Made by a program: the position numbers and the translations under genes
From: Yponomeuta sedellus
Lineage: Eukaryota; Arthropoda; Insecta; Lepidoptera; Yponomeutidae
DNA: 64,000 nt
Reading direction: 5' to 3'
NCBI GenBank assembly: GCA_934045075.1
Contig: OW203721.1
Location: 2,164,497 to 2,228,496 of the forward strand
Shown here: in pieces, positions 41,349 through 51,733 of the stretch
How positions within the stretch are numbered: the first letter of the stretch is position 1
Layout of the letters: the number at the start of each line of letters is the position of its first letter
Notes under the pieces: generated by a model
Databases searched by the model: none
What the model saw: only the letters and a program-made list of their open reading frames with translations
What the model was told of the DNA's origin: nothing

Positions 41349-43520
41349 TCATACATTGTACTGGCTATAATTCCAGACCTCATTGTCATCTAGATAATCC
41401 TTTATGTTATAGTAGCCCTTTTGGCACAAAGTGTGCTTAACATATTTTTGGAACCGCGATTCAGGCAAGCTTAATATATCTTCAGGGATTTTATTATAGA
41501 AGCGTATACAATGCCCCCAGAAGGATGTATTAACCTTTGCCAGCCTAAATAGTGGGAACAAAAGTTTATGTTTATTTCTAGTATTCACATTGTGTTGGCT
41601 ACCTAAAGTTTTAAAGTTACTGATATTTTTCCTGACGTACATAATGTAATCATATATATACTGACTGGCAACTGTCAGGATGTTAGTTTCTTTAAAGAAA
41701 TCTCTTAACGAATCTCTACTGCCTAGCTTATAAATGAATCTGATCGCTCTCTTCTGCAAGACAAAGATGGTCTCAATATCTGCAGCCCGTCCCCACAGTA
41801 GTATGCCATAGGACATAACAATATGGAAGTAACTAAAATAAACAAGCCTAGCAGTTGCGACGTCAGTTAGATCCCTAATTCTTTTAACTGCATATGCTGC
41901 TGAACTAAGCCTATTTGCTATTTTTTTTATATGAGGACCCCATTGAAGCTTTGCATCAATTGTGATACCTAGAAATACAGTTTCATTTACAAGGTCTAAT
42001 TTGTCATTCCCCAACATAACATTGCTGTCAACCGCTTTGACATTTGGTAGAGTGAACTTTATACATTTTGTCTTCTTTGAATTTAACAATAAGTTATTGG
42101 TAGTAAACCAATTATGTACCCGAGAGAGAGCATTATATGTACTGTCAAGGTCATTCTCTTGTCTCTTAATTTTAAAAATAAGTGACGTGTCATCTGCGAA
42201 TAATACTATCTCTGACATATTTTGAACCATGAACGGCAAATCATTTACATATACGAGGAAGAGGAACGGCCCCAAAATAGAGCCCTGTGGCACTCCTATC
42301 CTGACCTCTGACCCTGAAGATTTAGTTCTTTTTATTTCAGCTCTTTGAATTCTTCCTTCTAAATATGATGTCCTAAGTTTTAGGCTACTCCCGTTTATAC
42401 CATAGTGCTTTAATTTTAAAAGAAGTGTTATAAGGTCCATGCAATCAAATGCTTTCGACAAGTCACAGAATACGCCTATAGCATCCTTGCGATCTTCCCA
42501 TGCACTAAATATATGTTTAACTAACATGACGCCGGCGTCCGTTGTAGAGCGCCCTTGTTTGAATCCGAATTGCTGACCATGTAGAAGTTGATAGTTATTG
42601 AAGTGTGTAAGTAGTTGACCTAGAACTATCTTCTCGAATATTTTACTTAAAACGGGTAAAACTAAGACTGGTCTGAAATTTGTAGGATCTTGTTTATCAC
42701 CACTTTTAAATAAAGGAACGAGCTTACTATATTTCATTAAATCAGGGAATATACCCTCATCTAAACATTGGTTAAAGATTTTGGCTAAATGGGGTGCTAG
42801 GGTATCGATTACTGAGCTAACTACTGTTACGGACATACCCCACAAGTCTTCAGTTTTTTTAAGCTTTAGCTTTTTAAACGATTTAATCACGGTATGGGCT
42901 TCAATATACTCGAACGAAAAATCGTGATGGCATGGGGGGACATTGTCTTTTAAAATACTTTCAGCGAGAGCTGGAGAAGAGTCTAATGGAGCTGTCGTTA
43001 CAATTGGAACATTTGTAAAGAACTGCTCAAAAGCCGTAGCAAGGTCTTCATTTAAGGTTATCAATTTATCATCTACTTTAAGTGAAAATTCGCGATCTCC
43101 AAATTTCGATTTACCAGTTTCTTTATTTATAATAGCCCAAATTGTTTTAGATTTATTATAAGATTGAAGGATTTTGGATTTTATGTGCTCGCATTTTGCT
43201 TTGTGGCAGACGGCCTTAAATAATTTTGAATATAGTTTAACATACTGTATAAAGCTGGGGTCATATGTGTATGTTTTTTTCTCATACAGTGAATAAAGTG
43301 TGTCCCTACTTTTCCGGATACCGGGAGTAGCCCATTCACTAAATCCTACTTTATTCCCTTTTGATGATAACTTTTTCAATTTAAAAACTTTTTCAAAACT
43401 ATCTGTAACGACCTTGAAGAAATCTCCATAATTATCATTTGCATTAAGGGTTTTATTATTTTGGGTAGGTAAGTTACTTTGTAAGTCACTTTTAAATAAA
43501 TCTAACTTTTTTTTTGTCAT
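41349..43520 (-). CDS. LINE reverse transcriptase (ORF2 C-terminal part)
   Basis: 723 codons without a stop. Reverse-transcriptase motifs in order: NFRPVLVLPVLSKIFEK (about 281), GFKQGRSTTDA (about 319), CDLSKAFDCMD (about 352, catalytic Asp), GVPQGSILGPFLFLVYVNDL (about 409) and LFADDTSL (about 440, catalytic F-A-D-D). The C-terminal region is present to the stop. Reads K-S-D-H-S-G-Q upstream of the first Met in the same frame, the end of the endonuclease, so the true polyprotein began further up. It copies LINE RNA at the target site. The N-terminal region differs from RTE elements and fits the Jockey/CR1 group; exact clade not settled. Confidence 0.88.
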   Translation of the reverse strand: MTKKKLDLFKSDLQSNLPTQNNKTLNANDNYGDFFKVVTDSFEKVFKLKKLSSKGNKVGFSEWATPGIRKSRDTLYSLYEKKTYTYDPSFIQYVKLYSKLFKAVCHKAKCEHIKSKILQSYNKSKTIWAIINKETGKSKFGDREFSLKVDDKLITLNEDLATAFEQFFTNVPIVTTAPLDSSPALAESILKDNVPPCHHDFSFEYIEAHTVIKSFKKLKLKKTEDLWGMSVTVVSSVIDTLAPHLAKIFNQCLDEGIFPDLMKYSKLVPLFKSGDKQDPTNFRPVLVLPVLSKIFEKIVLGQLLTHFNNYQLLHGQQFGFKQGRSTTDAGVMLVKHIFSAWEDRKDAIGVFCDLSKAFDCMDLITLLLKLKHYGINGSSLKLRTSYLEGRIQRAEIKRTKSSGSEVRIGVPQGSILGPFLFLVYVNDLPFMVQNMSEIVLFADDTSLIFKIKRQENDLDSTYNALSRVHNWFTTNNLLLNSKKTKCIKFTLPNVKAVDSNVMLGNDKLDLVNETVFLGITIDAKLQWGPHIKKIANRLSSAAYAVKRIRDLTDVATARLVYFSYFHIVMSYGILLWGRAADIETIFVLQKRAIRFIYKLGSRDSLRDFFKETNILTVASQYIYDYIMYVRKNISNFKTLGSQHNVNTRNKHKLLFPLFRLAKVNTSFWGHCIRFYNKIPEDILSLPESRFQKYVKHTLCQKGYYNIKDYLDDNEVWNYSQYNV

Positions 43521-43597
43521 GGGCCGATAAATTATTTCTTGTTCTTTTTGTTTTAAATCTGCTTCGAAGTGTACGATTTGACCACTGTGGTCTGACT

Positions 43598-44167
43598 TTA
43601 AGAAAATTCACAGTCACAGAATACATTGTCAAGGCATGTGGCTGTGTTTTTGGTAATCCTAGAAGGCTCTAAGAAAATATTAACTAAATTAAAAGACTTT
43701 AAAATAAGTTTCAATGTGGTATTTAAAGTGGAGTCTACCAGCAAGTCGACATTAAAATCTCCACAGACTATAACTTTCTTGCTACTACTTGAAGCTACCT
43801 TTAAAACATCCTCTAGTACTGATTCAAATAAACTATAGTCACTGGCGAGGGGCCTGTATACGCTTACTACAATATGCTTAGCCAGTTCAACACATGATAG
43901 TTCAACTACTTTTTCAACAGAAAATCTGCAAATATCTTTACGCTCTTTATATTTTAAAGTACTTTTTACTATAATCAAGGATCCCCCGTGCAATGCTGAC
44001 TTTCTATTGAAGCAACTGGCTATTTCATAATTATGTACTGAAAAATTCATTTGAGACTCTAGTAGCCAGTGCTCAGTGACACAAAGTACATCCACTCTAT
44101 ATTGTTCCAAGAACAATTCTAATTCTAGTAATTTACTAGAAAAGCCGCCCTGTAAGTTTTGGTTCAC
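43598..44167 (-). CDS. LINE apurinic-type endonuclease domain
   Basis: 189 codons. Endonuclease/exonuclease/phosphatase-fold motifs: the catalytic Glu in VTEHWL (about 31-35), YRPLASD near 104, CGDFNVDLL (about 135-143) with the Asp-Asn pair, then SRITKNTATCLDNVF. It ends in a stop just before S-D-H, which appears in the next frame, so one base change separates it from the reverse transcriptase. Nicks target DNA in the intact element. Confidence 0.82.
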   Translation of the reverse strand: MNQNLQGGFSSKLLELELFLEQYRVDVLCVTEHWLLESQMNFSVHNYEIASCFNRKSALHGGSLIIVKSTLKYKERKDICRFSVEKVVELSCVELAKHIVVSVYRPLASDYSLFESVLEDVLKVASSSSKKVIVCGDFNVDLLVDSTLNTTLKLILKSFNLVNIFLEPSRITKNTATCLDNVFCDCEFS

Positions 44168-44181
44168 TAAGATAAGTTTTT

Positions 44182-44505
44182 TTAAGAGGGGCTTTTCTGT
44201 AGTCTGTGCTGATAGTTTAAATCAGCAGTCAAGTTTAACCTACTTATGCTAGGTTTTTTTACAGCCTCAGAATAAAGAGGTTTGTTAGTAGAACTTATTC
44301 TACAGATTACATTGCTAACTGGTCCCTGTTTTATTGTCTTAACAATAATGGGGTCATAAATATTTAGTGCCAAAGATTTGGCAATTTGTCGCTTTGAAGA
44401 CAAGGGCACATGCATTGTATCCCTAGTCAGTATAAAGTTTCGAATAAATATATTCGTATCAAAATACAATACTTTGTCTCGATGGCCAAAGGTCATATTA
44501 TTCAA
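44182..44505 (-). CDS. Upstream frame of the LINE
   Basis: 107 codons starting MNNMTFGHRDKVLYFDTNIF, in a different frame from the endonuclease and ending 15 bp before it. It could be the end of ORF1 or the start of ORF2; no zinc knuckle is visible. Function not assigned. Confidence 0.45.
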   Translation of the reverse strand: MNNMTFGHRDKVLYFDTNIFIRNFILTRDTMHVPLSSKRQIAKSLALNIYDPIIVKTIKQGPVSNVICRISSTNKPLYSEAVKKPSISRLNLTADLNYQHRLQKSPS

Positions 44506-44872
44506 CAGCCAGTTTAGCTTACCTATCCGGGCATTTTGAGTTTCTGATAGGGTTTTAGAATAAGGAAAAGCGCATATTATAATTTTCCTTGCTATAATAT
44601 GCGTTTTTCAGCACAATATACCGCTGCATTTGGTGAGTGTGCAGGACCCCTAAGCCGTCATACCTCTCCTCAACCCTTTACCCAAAGGTAATTACCATCG
44701 CGGCAAATAACCGGCGCAATGAAAAAGCGCGCCAAAACTGCCTACTCGTCTAAACAAGGGCGGGGCGCATAAAATCGTTACTGACGACGAACTGCCTATC
44801 TCCGCTTAGCCGGATTCGCATTTGACGATGACTCAATTCTCGTTCGCAATGTTCTACGAGTATTATGTTAAT

Positions 44873-45222
44873 TCGATATCAACCCTTGTATGTCCCCACC
44901 GAGGGGCTCTGGTCTCCTCCCTGAGGAAGGTATAAGCCATACTCCACCACGGGGCCAAAGTCCGGCTTGGTGGCGGCTTGCAAGACTAGTGGCTGGTGTT
45001 ACTGTCAGAGGTTTTCAAGCCGCCCCAAGGCCTCTGAATTGATTTCGTCTATCAACGGCAGCCAGCACTAACGGCTTAGCGTGCCTTGCGAATCACGGGT
45101 GCGCTGGGACAAATGCCACTAGCGGTAGTGATGGGACAGTCACCCATCCTGCACCTGACCGTGCCTGTTGTTGCTTAACACAAGTGATTGATTCCAATCA
45201 CTCGGTTCGACTAGGCCACGAC
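44873..45222 (-). mobile_element. 5S-SINE, CGAGGGGC subfamily
   Basis: Minus-sense copy whose 3' end reads CCCCACCGAGGGGCTCTGGTCT and CTGAGGAAGGTATA in place of the usual CTGCTGGGGC form, like 51466-51733. Confidence 0.75.
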
Positions 45223-45325
45223 ACGACATCGTTGAACTACGTTGACACAACGTTCGAACCACTTACTAAATGTATGGAACTTTCACTCAAAATGTTCTCA
45301 AAACTCAAAAAGTAGATATTATGTC

Positions 45326-45690
45326 TATTTGGCCGGCATGGGTGAGATTTTTAGCCTCTAAATAGGTTTTTAAATTTGTTCCTTAGCACGGGTTAGTGCA
45401 TTAAAAATAAAAATAGTGTAATCATGTGGGTACAGTGATATCGTTCCGATGTTAAAACCTAACTGCAAAGTAGGTGGTCGGGGCTGTAAGTAATGCAATT
45501 TGCTTAAGTCAGATGTCGCTGCCTGTACGTAATACAGAGAATATTGTAAAGAGGTTCGAAATTTCACTGATGCCGTGAGTCGCCCATTGGCTCAATTGGT
45601 AGAGCGCTGGTACGGATAGCCAGAGGTTGCGGGTTCGAATCCCGGCATGGGTGAGATTTTTAGCCTCTAAATAGGTTTTTATATTTGGCC
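45326..45690 (+). mobile_element. tRNA-SINE A, more than one unit, 9-bp target duplication
   Basis: TATTTGGCC at 45326-45334 and 45682-45690. The insert starts and ends with the same GGCATGGGTGAGATTTTTAG segment, so it is a permuted tandem of about 1.15 units. Confidence 0.75.
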
Positions 45691-46606
45691 ATACAAAAAT
45701 AAAACATATCATCTAAACATTGGTGTCATGTTACTGCGGTTATCAATCATTCATATTATTATCATATAATTTTGAATTCCTGGCTACAATACAATGATTC
45801 AATGGAAAAATATATAACTTGTTTTATTATACGTTTTTTTTAAAGAGTGGAGACATAAATTTAACAACTCTGATCATTATTTCTAGAACCTACATTCTAG
45901 AACTTAGGATCAACAAACATAGACTTTAATCGATTTACCCCAAGGACGGTCTTTTTTGGGCTCAATGCTATTATTGTCTTGTGATTTTCACCTTGGGTTC
46001 ACGGCTACGAATTCCAGAAATCTATTGACATGATCAAACGGTATCTAATACCACGTCCGTGATCCTATTTCTTCGTAGGCTTTAAAAATCACTATTAACA
46101 TTACTGAGAGATTGGTGTGACACATTTCGCAAAAATAATCCGTGAAAAAGATATGTTTTTTTTTTCATTGGTGGCTGTGTAACTATGGTGTATGGAGCCC
46201 CTCAAATACGGAGCAGAACTGCTACCGATATCGTTTTAGTAGACCAGCGAAGCCCTCATAAATGTTGCATAGCTATCGAATTGGATGCTCCTCTTTAATA
46301 AGCCACCGCCTTAACGTTTATAATTACGAGCGAGAACAACAACGGGGTAGCAAAAAACATAATCTAATTTTAATTTTAATAATTATCAGGCCCACCAACC
46401 CTTTACGCCGCAGCTTCAGGGATTCGTTGTGTTTTGCGGACTAACTAATGTATTTTACTTTGCTTTAGATAGGTATTTTATTTTCTAAGCAACTGGTGAA
46501 ACATGTAGATATCTATATTAGTTAGGTTTTTCCTATCATAATTTCTGTTATACCCCCTTCCCATGCCCTCATTTAGTTCTAATTTCATAGTATGTTTATT
46601 TAAATA
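45691..46606. other. No feature recognised
   Basis: AT-rich; no conserved coding block or clear repeat. Confidence 0.3.
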
Positions 46607-46803
46607 CTAGCTGCTGCATACGACTTCGTTCGCGAAGAAATTTTTAGATGTATTTTTACGGGATAAAAAGTAACCTTTGTGCTATTCCAGACTATAATCT
46701 ATCTCTGTGCCGAATTTTGTCTCGATCCATTAGGCGGTTCTGGCGTCATTGAGTAAGAAACACCCATACATACATACTAATTTTCACGTTTATACTCGTA
46801 GTA
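46607..46803 (-). mobile_element. Helitron-like element, diverged
   Basis: Starts CTAGCTGCTGCATACGACTTCGT on plus (read inverted as a CTAG end) and includes the CCATTAGGCGGTTCTG region typical of lepidopteran non-autonomous Helitrons. Confidence 0.5.
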
Positions 46804-48338
46804 GGCTTTCAAAGTAGAATATAGTTGCTTTTTTTCTTGCACTATACTTTACCAGTCTCTTCAACGCAAAAGGTTTGCTGGAACAAAAAGCTTCGGGCAT
46901 TAAGTTCGCCCTTGTACAGATGCTTAGCCTATATATGTCCCGGGGCAGATAACCCTCGCTCTGAGAGAAAGTAAGGGTTTATTCTCCACTCGTGCAAACC
47001 GGGCTTATTCTCCACACGCGCCCACCGCGGATTGGCAATTTCAAGCGCTGAGGTATGAACACACCTCAGACACTGAGTTTTCCTATCGATTATTCTTTAA
47101 CGTTGTGGTATAACTTGACAATGAGGGATTTTCCTAGAGCAAATTAAAAACAAAAAATAGTTCTCTAAACTCCGACAGATGGCTCTGATAAAACTTGACT
47201 TGATATTTTTTTCACAATATATCTGTAATCTGTGAACTTCTGTCATTCCGTCTCATAAAGTAATATACTCCATACAAAAACCAAAGACGTGGCAGCATGG
47301 TCTAAGACCTTAGCCGGTTCCTTGCGGGACGAACTAAAAAAAAAAAAAGTAATATACTCCGTGTTCCGTCTAGACCACAGAACAATTTAACCAACTCTAG
47401 TAATTTCTTTTACAAAAAAAAACCGGTTGTTTATAAGGTAATTTGTTTTTTTTTTCTTTTGTATCAAAGAAGTCAATCAACAAATCATCAATTTATAAGA
47501 AGTCATGAAAATGCACTGTTAAAAACTTAAAATTAAGTAGTTATAATGACGTCTGTTTTGTAATAAAATCTTCGACAGTGTTAGCAAAACTTCAACTTTG
47601 ACGACGACAGTGATATACAAACACAGACTAATAAAGGTCTCTCAGCGGTATTAAAAAAAAACTACGTACGTAGACAGCATCGTCATCTAGTAGCGAGATT
47701 GGAACTATTTTATAGGAGCTGTCAGAAAATCGCTCATTGTACGAAAAAATCAATACAAAGTCATTGATACAGGCCGAATAGTGTATGGTCCTCAGAATAC
47801 CAACACTACGGGCCAAAAACTGACTAGTACATAGTTTTTTTTTCGTCCGTTAAGTTGGTATTCTGCGGACCATAGACTACCCAGTCAGATTATAGACCAC
47901 CGAGGCAATGTCCACCAGCCTGGGTAGTACGACTACTTTTAACGTCAAAAGGCGCGACTTTCCAGTACATTAATTGTCAAATAAAGTATGCAGACATCAG
48001 ACAATGAGTTCCAGAATAATATAAAGTGTTTGTTAAACAGTGTTTGTAGAATAAAATCTATACTTAATTCTTTCTTCGTCTTAAAATTTTAAGTTCTTAA
48101 AATCAATCAAAATCGCTTAAGATTTGACGAAGTTATGCAAGAACATAGACAAAAACTAAAGGAATAAACAAAAATTTAGAAGTTCCTCCCTTTTTTGAAG
48201 TCGGCAGGCTGGAAGAAATTCTGTTGAAATAAGTCCGCCTTTGTACGTAATTATTATTTATTAAATTGTATGTTATTTGTGCAATAAAGTGTAACAAACA
48301 AACGTTTGCCGGAAATACTACTGTGGTATTATCATAGT
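46804..48338. other. Unannotated, with a hairpin
   Basis: 46930-47100 resembles an inverted tRNA-SINE body (CACCGCGGATTGGCAATTTC). A 21-bp inverted repeat with one mismatch (47784-47804 and 47854-47874, TATGGTCCTCAGAATACCAA) marks a possible MITE. Nothing coding. Confidence 0.4.
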
Positions 48339-49159
48339 AGTATATAGGGAAGAGCGGGTGATCGTGCTCTTTCACTATAAAGGGAAATTTTCCGCCAGGC
48401 AGATCGTATGCCTGGGGACGGCCGGTCCAACTATTGTTAGTCGGACGTTATATTTATGGTACGTCATTGAAACACTTTGATTGCGCGATGCAGGAATGTT
48501 GGAGTTTAAGTGCGCGCGCAGAGTTGACATGTGCTCGCCACATCACTCCCCTTCAAGACCGTAGTTACGCATTACTAGGTCTGATAGGAATCGAAGTCTG
48601 TGCTCTAAAGCCTGCAAGAGCCAGATGACGCTGAGTCGGTGAGTCGACTAGCGGTTGAGGCTGTTTGGCGGCTAACAGTCACTTCACCGGCGACAGTACC
48701 ATGGAGACCGCGCATGTGGTAGGTACCGGTGAAGGCTGCTGTACCACTGGCAACGTGTGCCGTTGCTGTGTGGCTGCCGTGCCGAGGAGATGGGGGAAGA
48801 TCACCATTAGTTCCAGTAGTCGGTGCGTTGACTGTAGTGGAACTGGTGAAGTGAGAAGGAAGATTGCTGGCCTTGCTTTGATACTAATGTATGTGGGGTG
48901 CTGCGAGAGCGAAGGAAGGTTGATAATGTTCTGTCAGGGGTCACCACTATAGGGAAGAGCGGGTGATCGTGCTGTTCCACTATAAAGGCAAATTTCCCAC
49001 CAGGCAGATCGGATACCTGGGGACGGCCGGTCCAACTATTGTTAGTCGGACGTTATATTTACTCGTATGGTATGTCATTGAAACACTTTGATTGCGCGAT
49101 GCAGGAATGTTTGAGTTTGTAGTGCGTGCGCAGAGTTGACATGTGCTCGCCACAAGTAT
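48339..49159 (+). mobile_element. Paired 200-bp direct repeats, TRIM-like
   Basis: Repeats at 48344-48542 and 48949-49154 flank about 400 bp and are bounded by AGTAT (48339 and 49155). Each starts ATAGGGAAGAGCGGG, a purine tract, then TGATCGTGCT, and ends CTCGCCACA. TG...CA with a purine tract fits LTRs. Yet the purine tract is also upstream of the first copy, which a simple LTR-internal-LTR order does not explain. The 406-bp interior has no recognisable domain. Confidence 0.6.
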
Positions 49160-50206
49160 TTTTCTTCTTACAGCCTAAGGGGCAAAAGTCCCTGAATCGA
49201 AAAAATGTCCTCCAAATACTTGTCAAAGACTTAACGCCTACGGTGTGCGGTCATTTGTTCCCCGGTAATTGAGTGAAGCGTACGCTATGGAAGCAAATAT
49301 TCCGACATTACATTGTGTTGTAATTTACATGAAGCTGAAAAAGAAAAGGCGTTTTGAAAGATAAGAAAGATAACACCGAACTTTTATGCAGTCTAGTTTC
49401 TTGATGTCCTCAGTAACTTGAGGGACTTTTTGTACGGGGTACTTTTAGTCCTTCGTGTGCGTTATTCGATACAATTTATAAGAGATCTATATTGACGGAC
49501 AAAAAAGTACCCGGGGGATAGTCCCTCGTCTGCGCAGGCCTTTATAGTGCCCCTCCGATTAGCGAAGGTTGGCACTCATGTTGTCTCTGCTTGTTTATCT
49601 CTCTCTCGCAAAGCGAAAGATCTCGGCAGCACTTGTGATTCCCGTCCACTCCCGTAGGTTTCTCAACCAGAATTTCTTTCTACGCGTCTCTTGCCGCGAT
49701 TTCTTCCATAATTATCATTTGTAAGAGACATTTTCTCGAGTGACTGAACCCCTGGTTTTTGAAATTGACACCTAGTGTGACTTGTAACGTCCAACGAGCC
49801 ACAGTTTTTACGCTATGCTTTGAATAAAACCTTTTCATTTCATTTGATTTCACGCCCCAAGTTTGTACGGTTTAGTTGGTTAGACAATAAGTATAGGGTA
49901 CGATGGGGCTGACATTGTCCCACCAGAACAAAAGTCCCGAAATAAATAAAGATAAAAAAAGTATGCAATCAGTCACCTTCGATGGTATTCCAAAGCTCGC
50001 ACTTCTTGCTGACACGTCGTAGAATCTTGTCCTTGGTAACTTTTTGGGTCCAGTTAACTTCAAGGATACGCCTGTAGCACTTATAGTAGTTGTAAGAAGA
50101 CAAGTACCAAGATTATCATTCTAACTATGTAGTCATGTGACGCATCGTGATTTCCTGCTTAAATAATGTTTCTCGCTCACTGAAAAAATGTTCTGTGTTC
50201 TCGATT
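49160..50206. other. Mostly unannotated; LINE 3' end at 49770-49855
   Basis: 49770-49855 (TAACGTCCAACGAGCCACAG to CCTTTTCATTTCATTTGA) is the 3' end of the LINE family at 41016. The rest holds nothing recognised. Confidence 0.5.
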
Positions 50207-50588
50207 GTCGCGAAGCGCTCGTGGCCTAGGCGAACCGAGTGATTGGAATCAATCACTTGGTTAAGCAACAACAGGCGCGGTCAGGTACAGGATGGGTGAG
50301 CGTCCCGTGACTACCGCTAGTGGCATTTTTTCGAGCGCTTCCGTGCTTCGCAAGGCACGTTAAGCCGTTGGTGCCGGCTGTCATATAATGGCAGTCGTTA
50401 AGCCATGTCAGAGGCCTTATGGGCGGCTTGATGACTTCTGACAGTAAGGCCCGCCACTGTCTTACAATCCTCCACCAACCCGGACTTGGCCCCCGTGGTG
50501 GAGTATGGCCTAACCTTTCTGCGATGCAGGAAGAGACCCGTGCCCCAGCAGTGGGGACATACAAGGGTTGATAACGTTCTCGATTGTC
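50207..50588 (+). mobile_element. 5S rRNA-derived SINE, full length, 13-bp target duplication
   Basis: GTTCTCGATTGTC at 50207-50219 and 50576-50588 bounds 356 bp. The first 110 bp follow eukaryotic 5S rRNA: GAAGCGCTCGTGGCC head, GGTTAAGCAAC (5S box A), then GCGCGGTCAG and GGATGGGTGA.CG (5S box C), CCCGTGACTACC. The unrelated 3' body ends GGGGACATACAAGGGTTGAT. Pol III transcription through a type 1 (5S) internal promoter is inferred. This is the reference copy for about 20 others in the window. Confidence 0.92.
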
Positions 50589-50694
50589 AATGACAAGTAA
50601 TTATGTAAATTCTTGAACGCAGCGTAAAAAATGTTTTTGAACGAGGTTTGAGTTGCCGCGTTGTTTTTGACAGTTCTCGATAGAAAAAAAATTG

Positions 50695-50933
50695 TGAAGT
50701 TTAACTTTACACTATTTTTATTTTTAATGCACTAACCCGTGCCAAGGAACAAATTCAAAAACCTATTCAGAGGCTAAAAATTTCACCCATGCCGGGATTC
50801 GAACCCGCAACCTCTGGCTATCCGTACCAGCTCAATTGGTAGAGCGCTGGTACGGATAGCCAGAGGTTGCGGGTTCGAATCCCGGCATGGGTGAAATTTT
50901 TAGCCTCTGAATAGGTTTTTGAAGTTTAACTTT
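50695..50933 (-). mobile_element. Fold-back tRNA-SINE A, 14-bp target duplication
   Basis: TGAAGTTTAACTTT at 50695-50708 and 50920-50933. The left arm is a minus-sense full 3' arm (ACACTATTTTTATTTTTAAT...). The right arm is plus-sense, stopping at ATAGGTTTTT. The turn at CCGTACCAG|CTCAATTGG is in the tRNA anticodon-D arm region. Confidence 0.92.
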
Positions 50934-51465
50934 GTAAAGAATATTGGGAAATAATTTTATTAAGTAAATAAATATAATCTTTTAGAACTGTTGGGTCTTC
51001 AATGTTGTTTTTACCACCTTGTACTTAATATAGTTTCTTATAATTATTGTGCTTTATGCATTTACCTCTGATCTCTGTTTTTAAGTTCAAAAACCTATAT
51101 CTTCTGAGATCTTATTGCAATGGCCCATAGAGACCGTATCAAGCTAATTCTAAATCAGTCAATATAACAATATTACTTGCATGCAAATAATATTGTTATA
51201 TTGACTGACAGTCGTCCGCTCAATGTATCTCGACGAAAGTTTGTACGCACATGTTTTATGCTTTAATTTTATTTCACCTTCTCCTAAGATACAGATTTTT
51301 CGCCTAGTTTAGGAGACAGGATGCAACGATAAGTATATTGTACAATAGATTTAGCACCAAACGATTGTAGTCATTTATTTACATGTATAATTTTGGTATT
51401 TGAAATAAAGAATAATTATATTATAATTCTTGGGAATAAACGTTTAAGTCATCAGTCATCATTAA
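50934..51465. other. Unannotated, with a perfect hairpin
   Basis: 51155-51175 and 51188-51208 are exact 21-bp inverses (TCAGTCAATATAACAATATT...) around a 12-base loop. Nothing else recognised. Confidence 0.5.
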
Positions 51466-51733
51466 CCCATTATGTCCCCACCGAGGGGCACGGGTCTCTT
51501 CCCTGAGGAAGGTATAGGCCGGGCCTCTGACTTGGGTTAACGATTGCCATCTATCGACGGCAGCCGGCACCGACTACTTAGCGTGCCCTGCGAAGCACGG
51601 AACAGCTCGGAAAAATGCCACTAGCGTTGTCATAGACGGTTTACCCATCCACGCACTGAACGCGCCATATGTTGCTTAATCTTCGTGATCGATTAAGATC
51701 ATTCAGGCCGCCGGAGCTACGAGCGATTCCTTT
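51466..51733 (-). mobile_element. 5S-SINE, CGAGGGGC subfamily, internally deleted
   Basis: Minus-sense; the middle (GTTGGTGGAGG to GTTATCAAGCC) is deleted between GGTATAGGCC and GGGCCTCTGAC. Confidence 0.7.

Larger units (their letters stand above)
41016..44600 (-). mobile_element. Jockey/CR1-like LINE, nearly complete ORF2
   Basis: The minus-strand element ends in a TTTCATTTCA tail (plus: TGAAATGAAATGAAATG at 41012-41028). It holds an upstream frame (44505-44182), an endonuclease (44167-43598) and a reverse transcriptase (43520-41349). Its 3' terminus recurs at 29360-29440, 35150, 35240, 49770-49855 and 54220-54290, so this family has seeded the window. A small hairpin (GCGCATATTATA...TATAATATGCG, 44570-44604) lies at its 5' side. 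The 5' end is not defined. Confidence 0.85.

Noticed and set aside
48665..48952. 95-codon frame between the LTR-like repeats
   Set aside because: Rich in Gly, Cys and Arg with no domain recognised; probably an interior remnant.
50207..50588. A 5S rRNA gene
   Set aside because: Only the promoter-like half is conserved; the rest is an unrelated SINE body and there is a target duplication.
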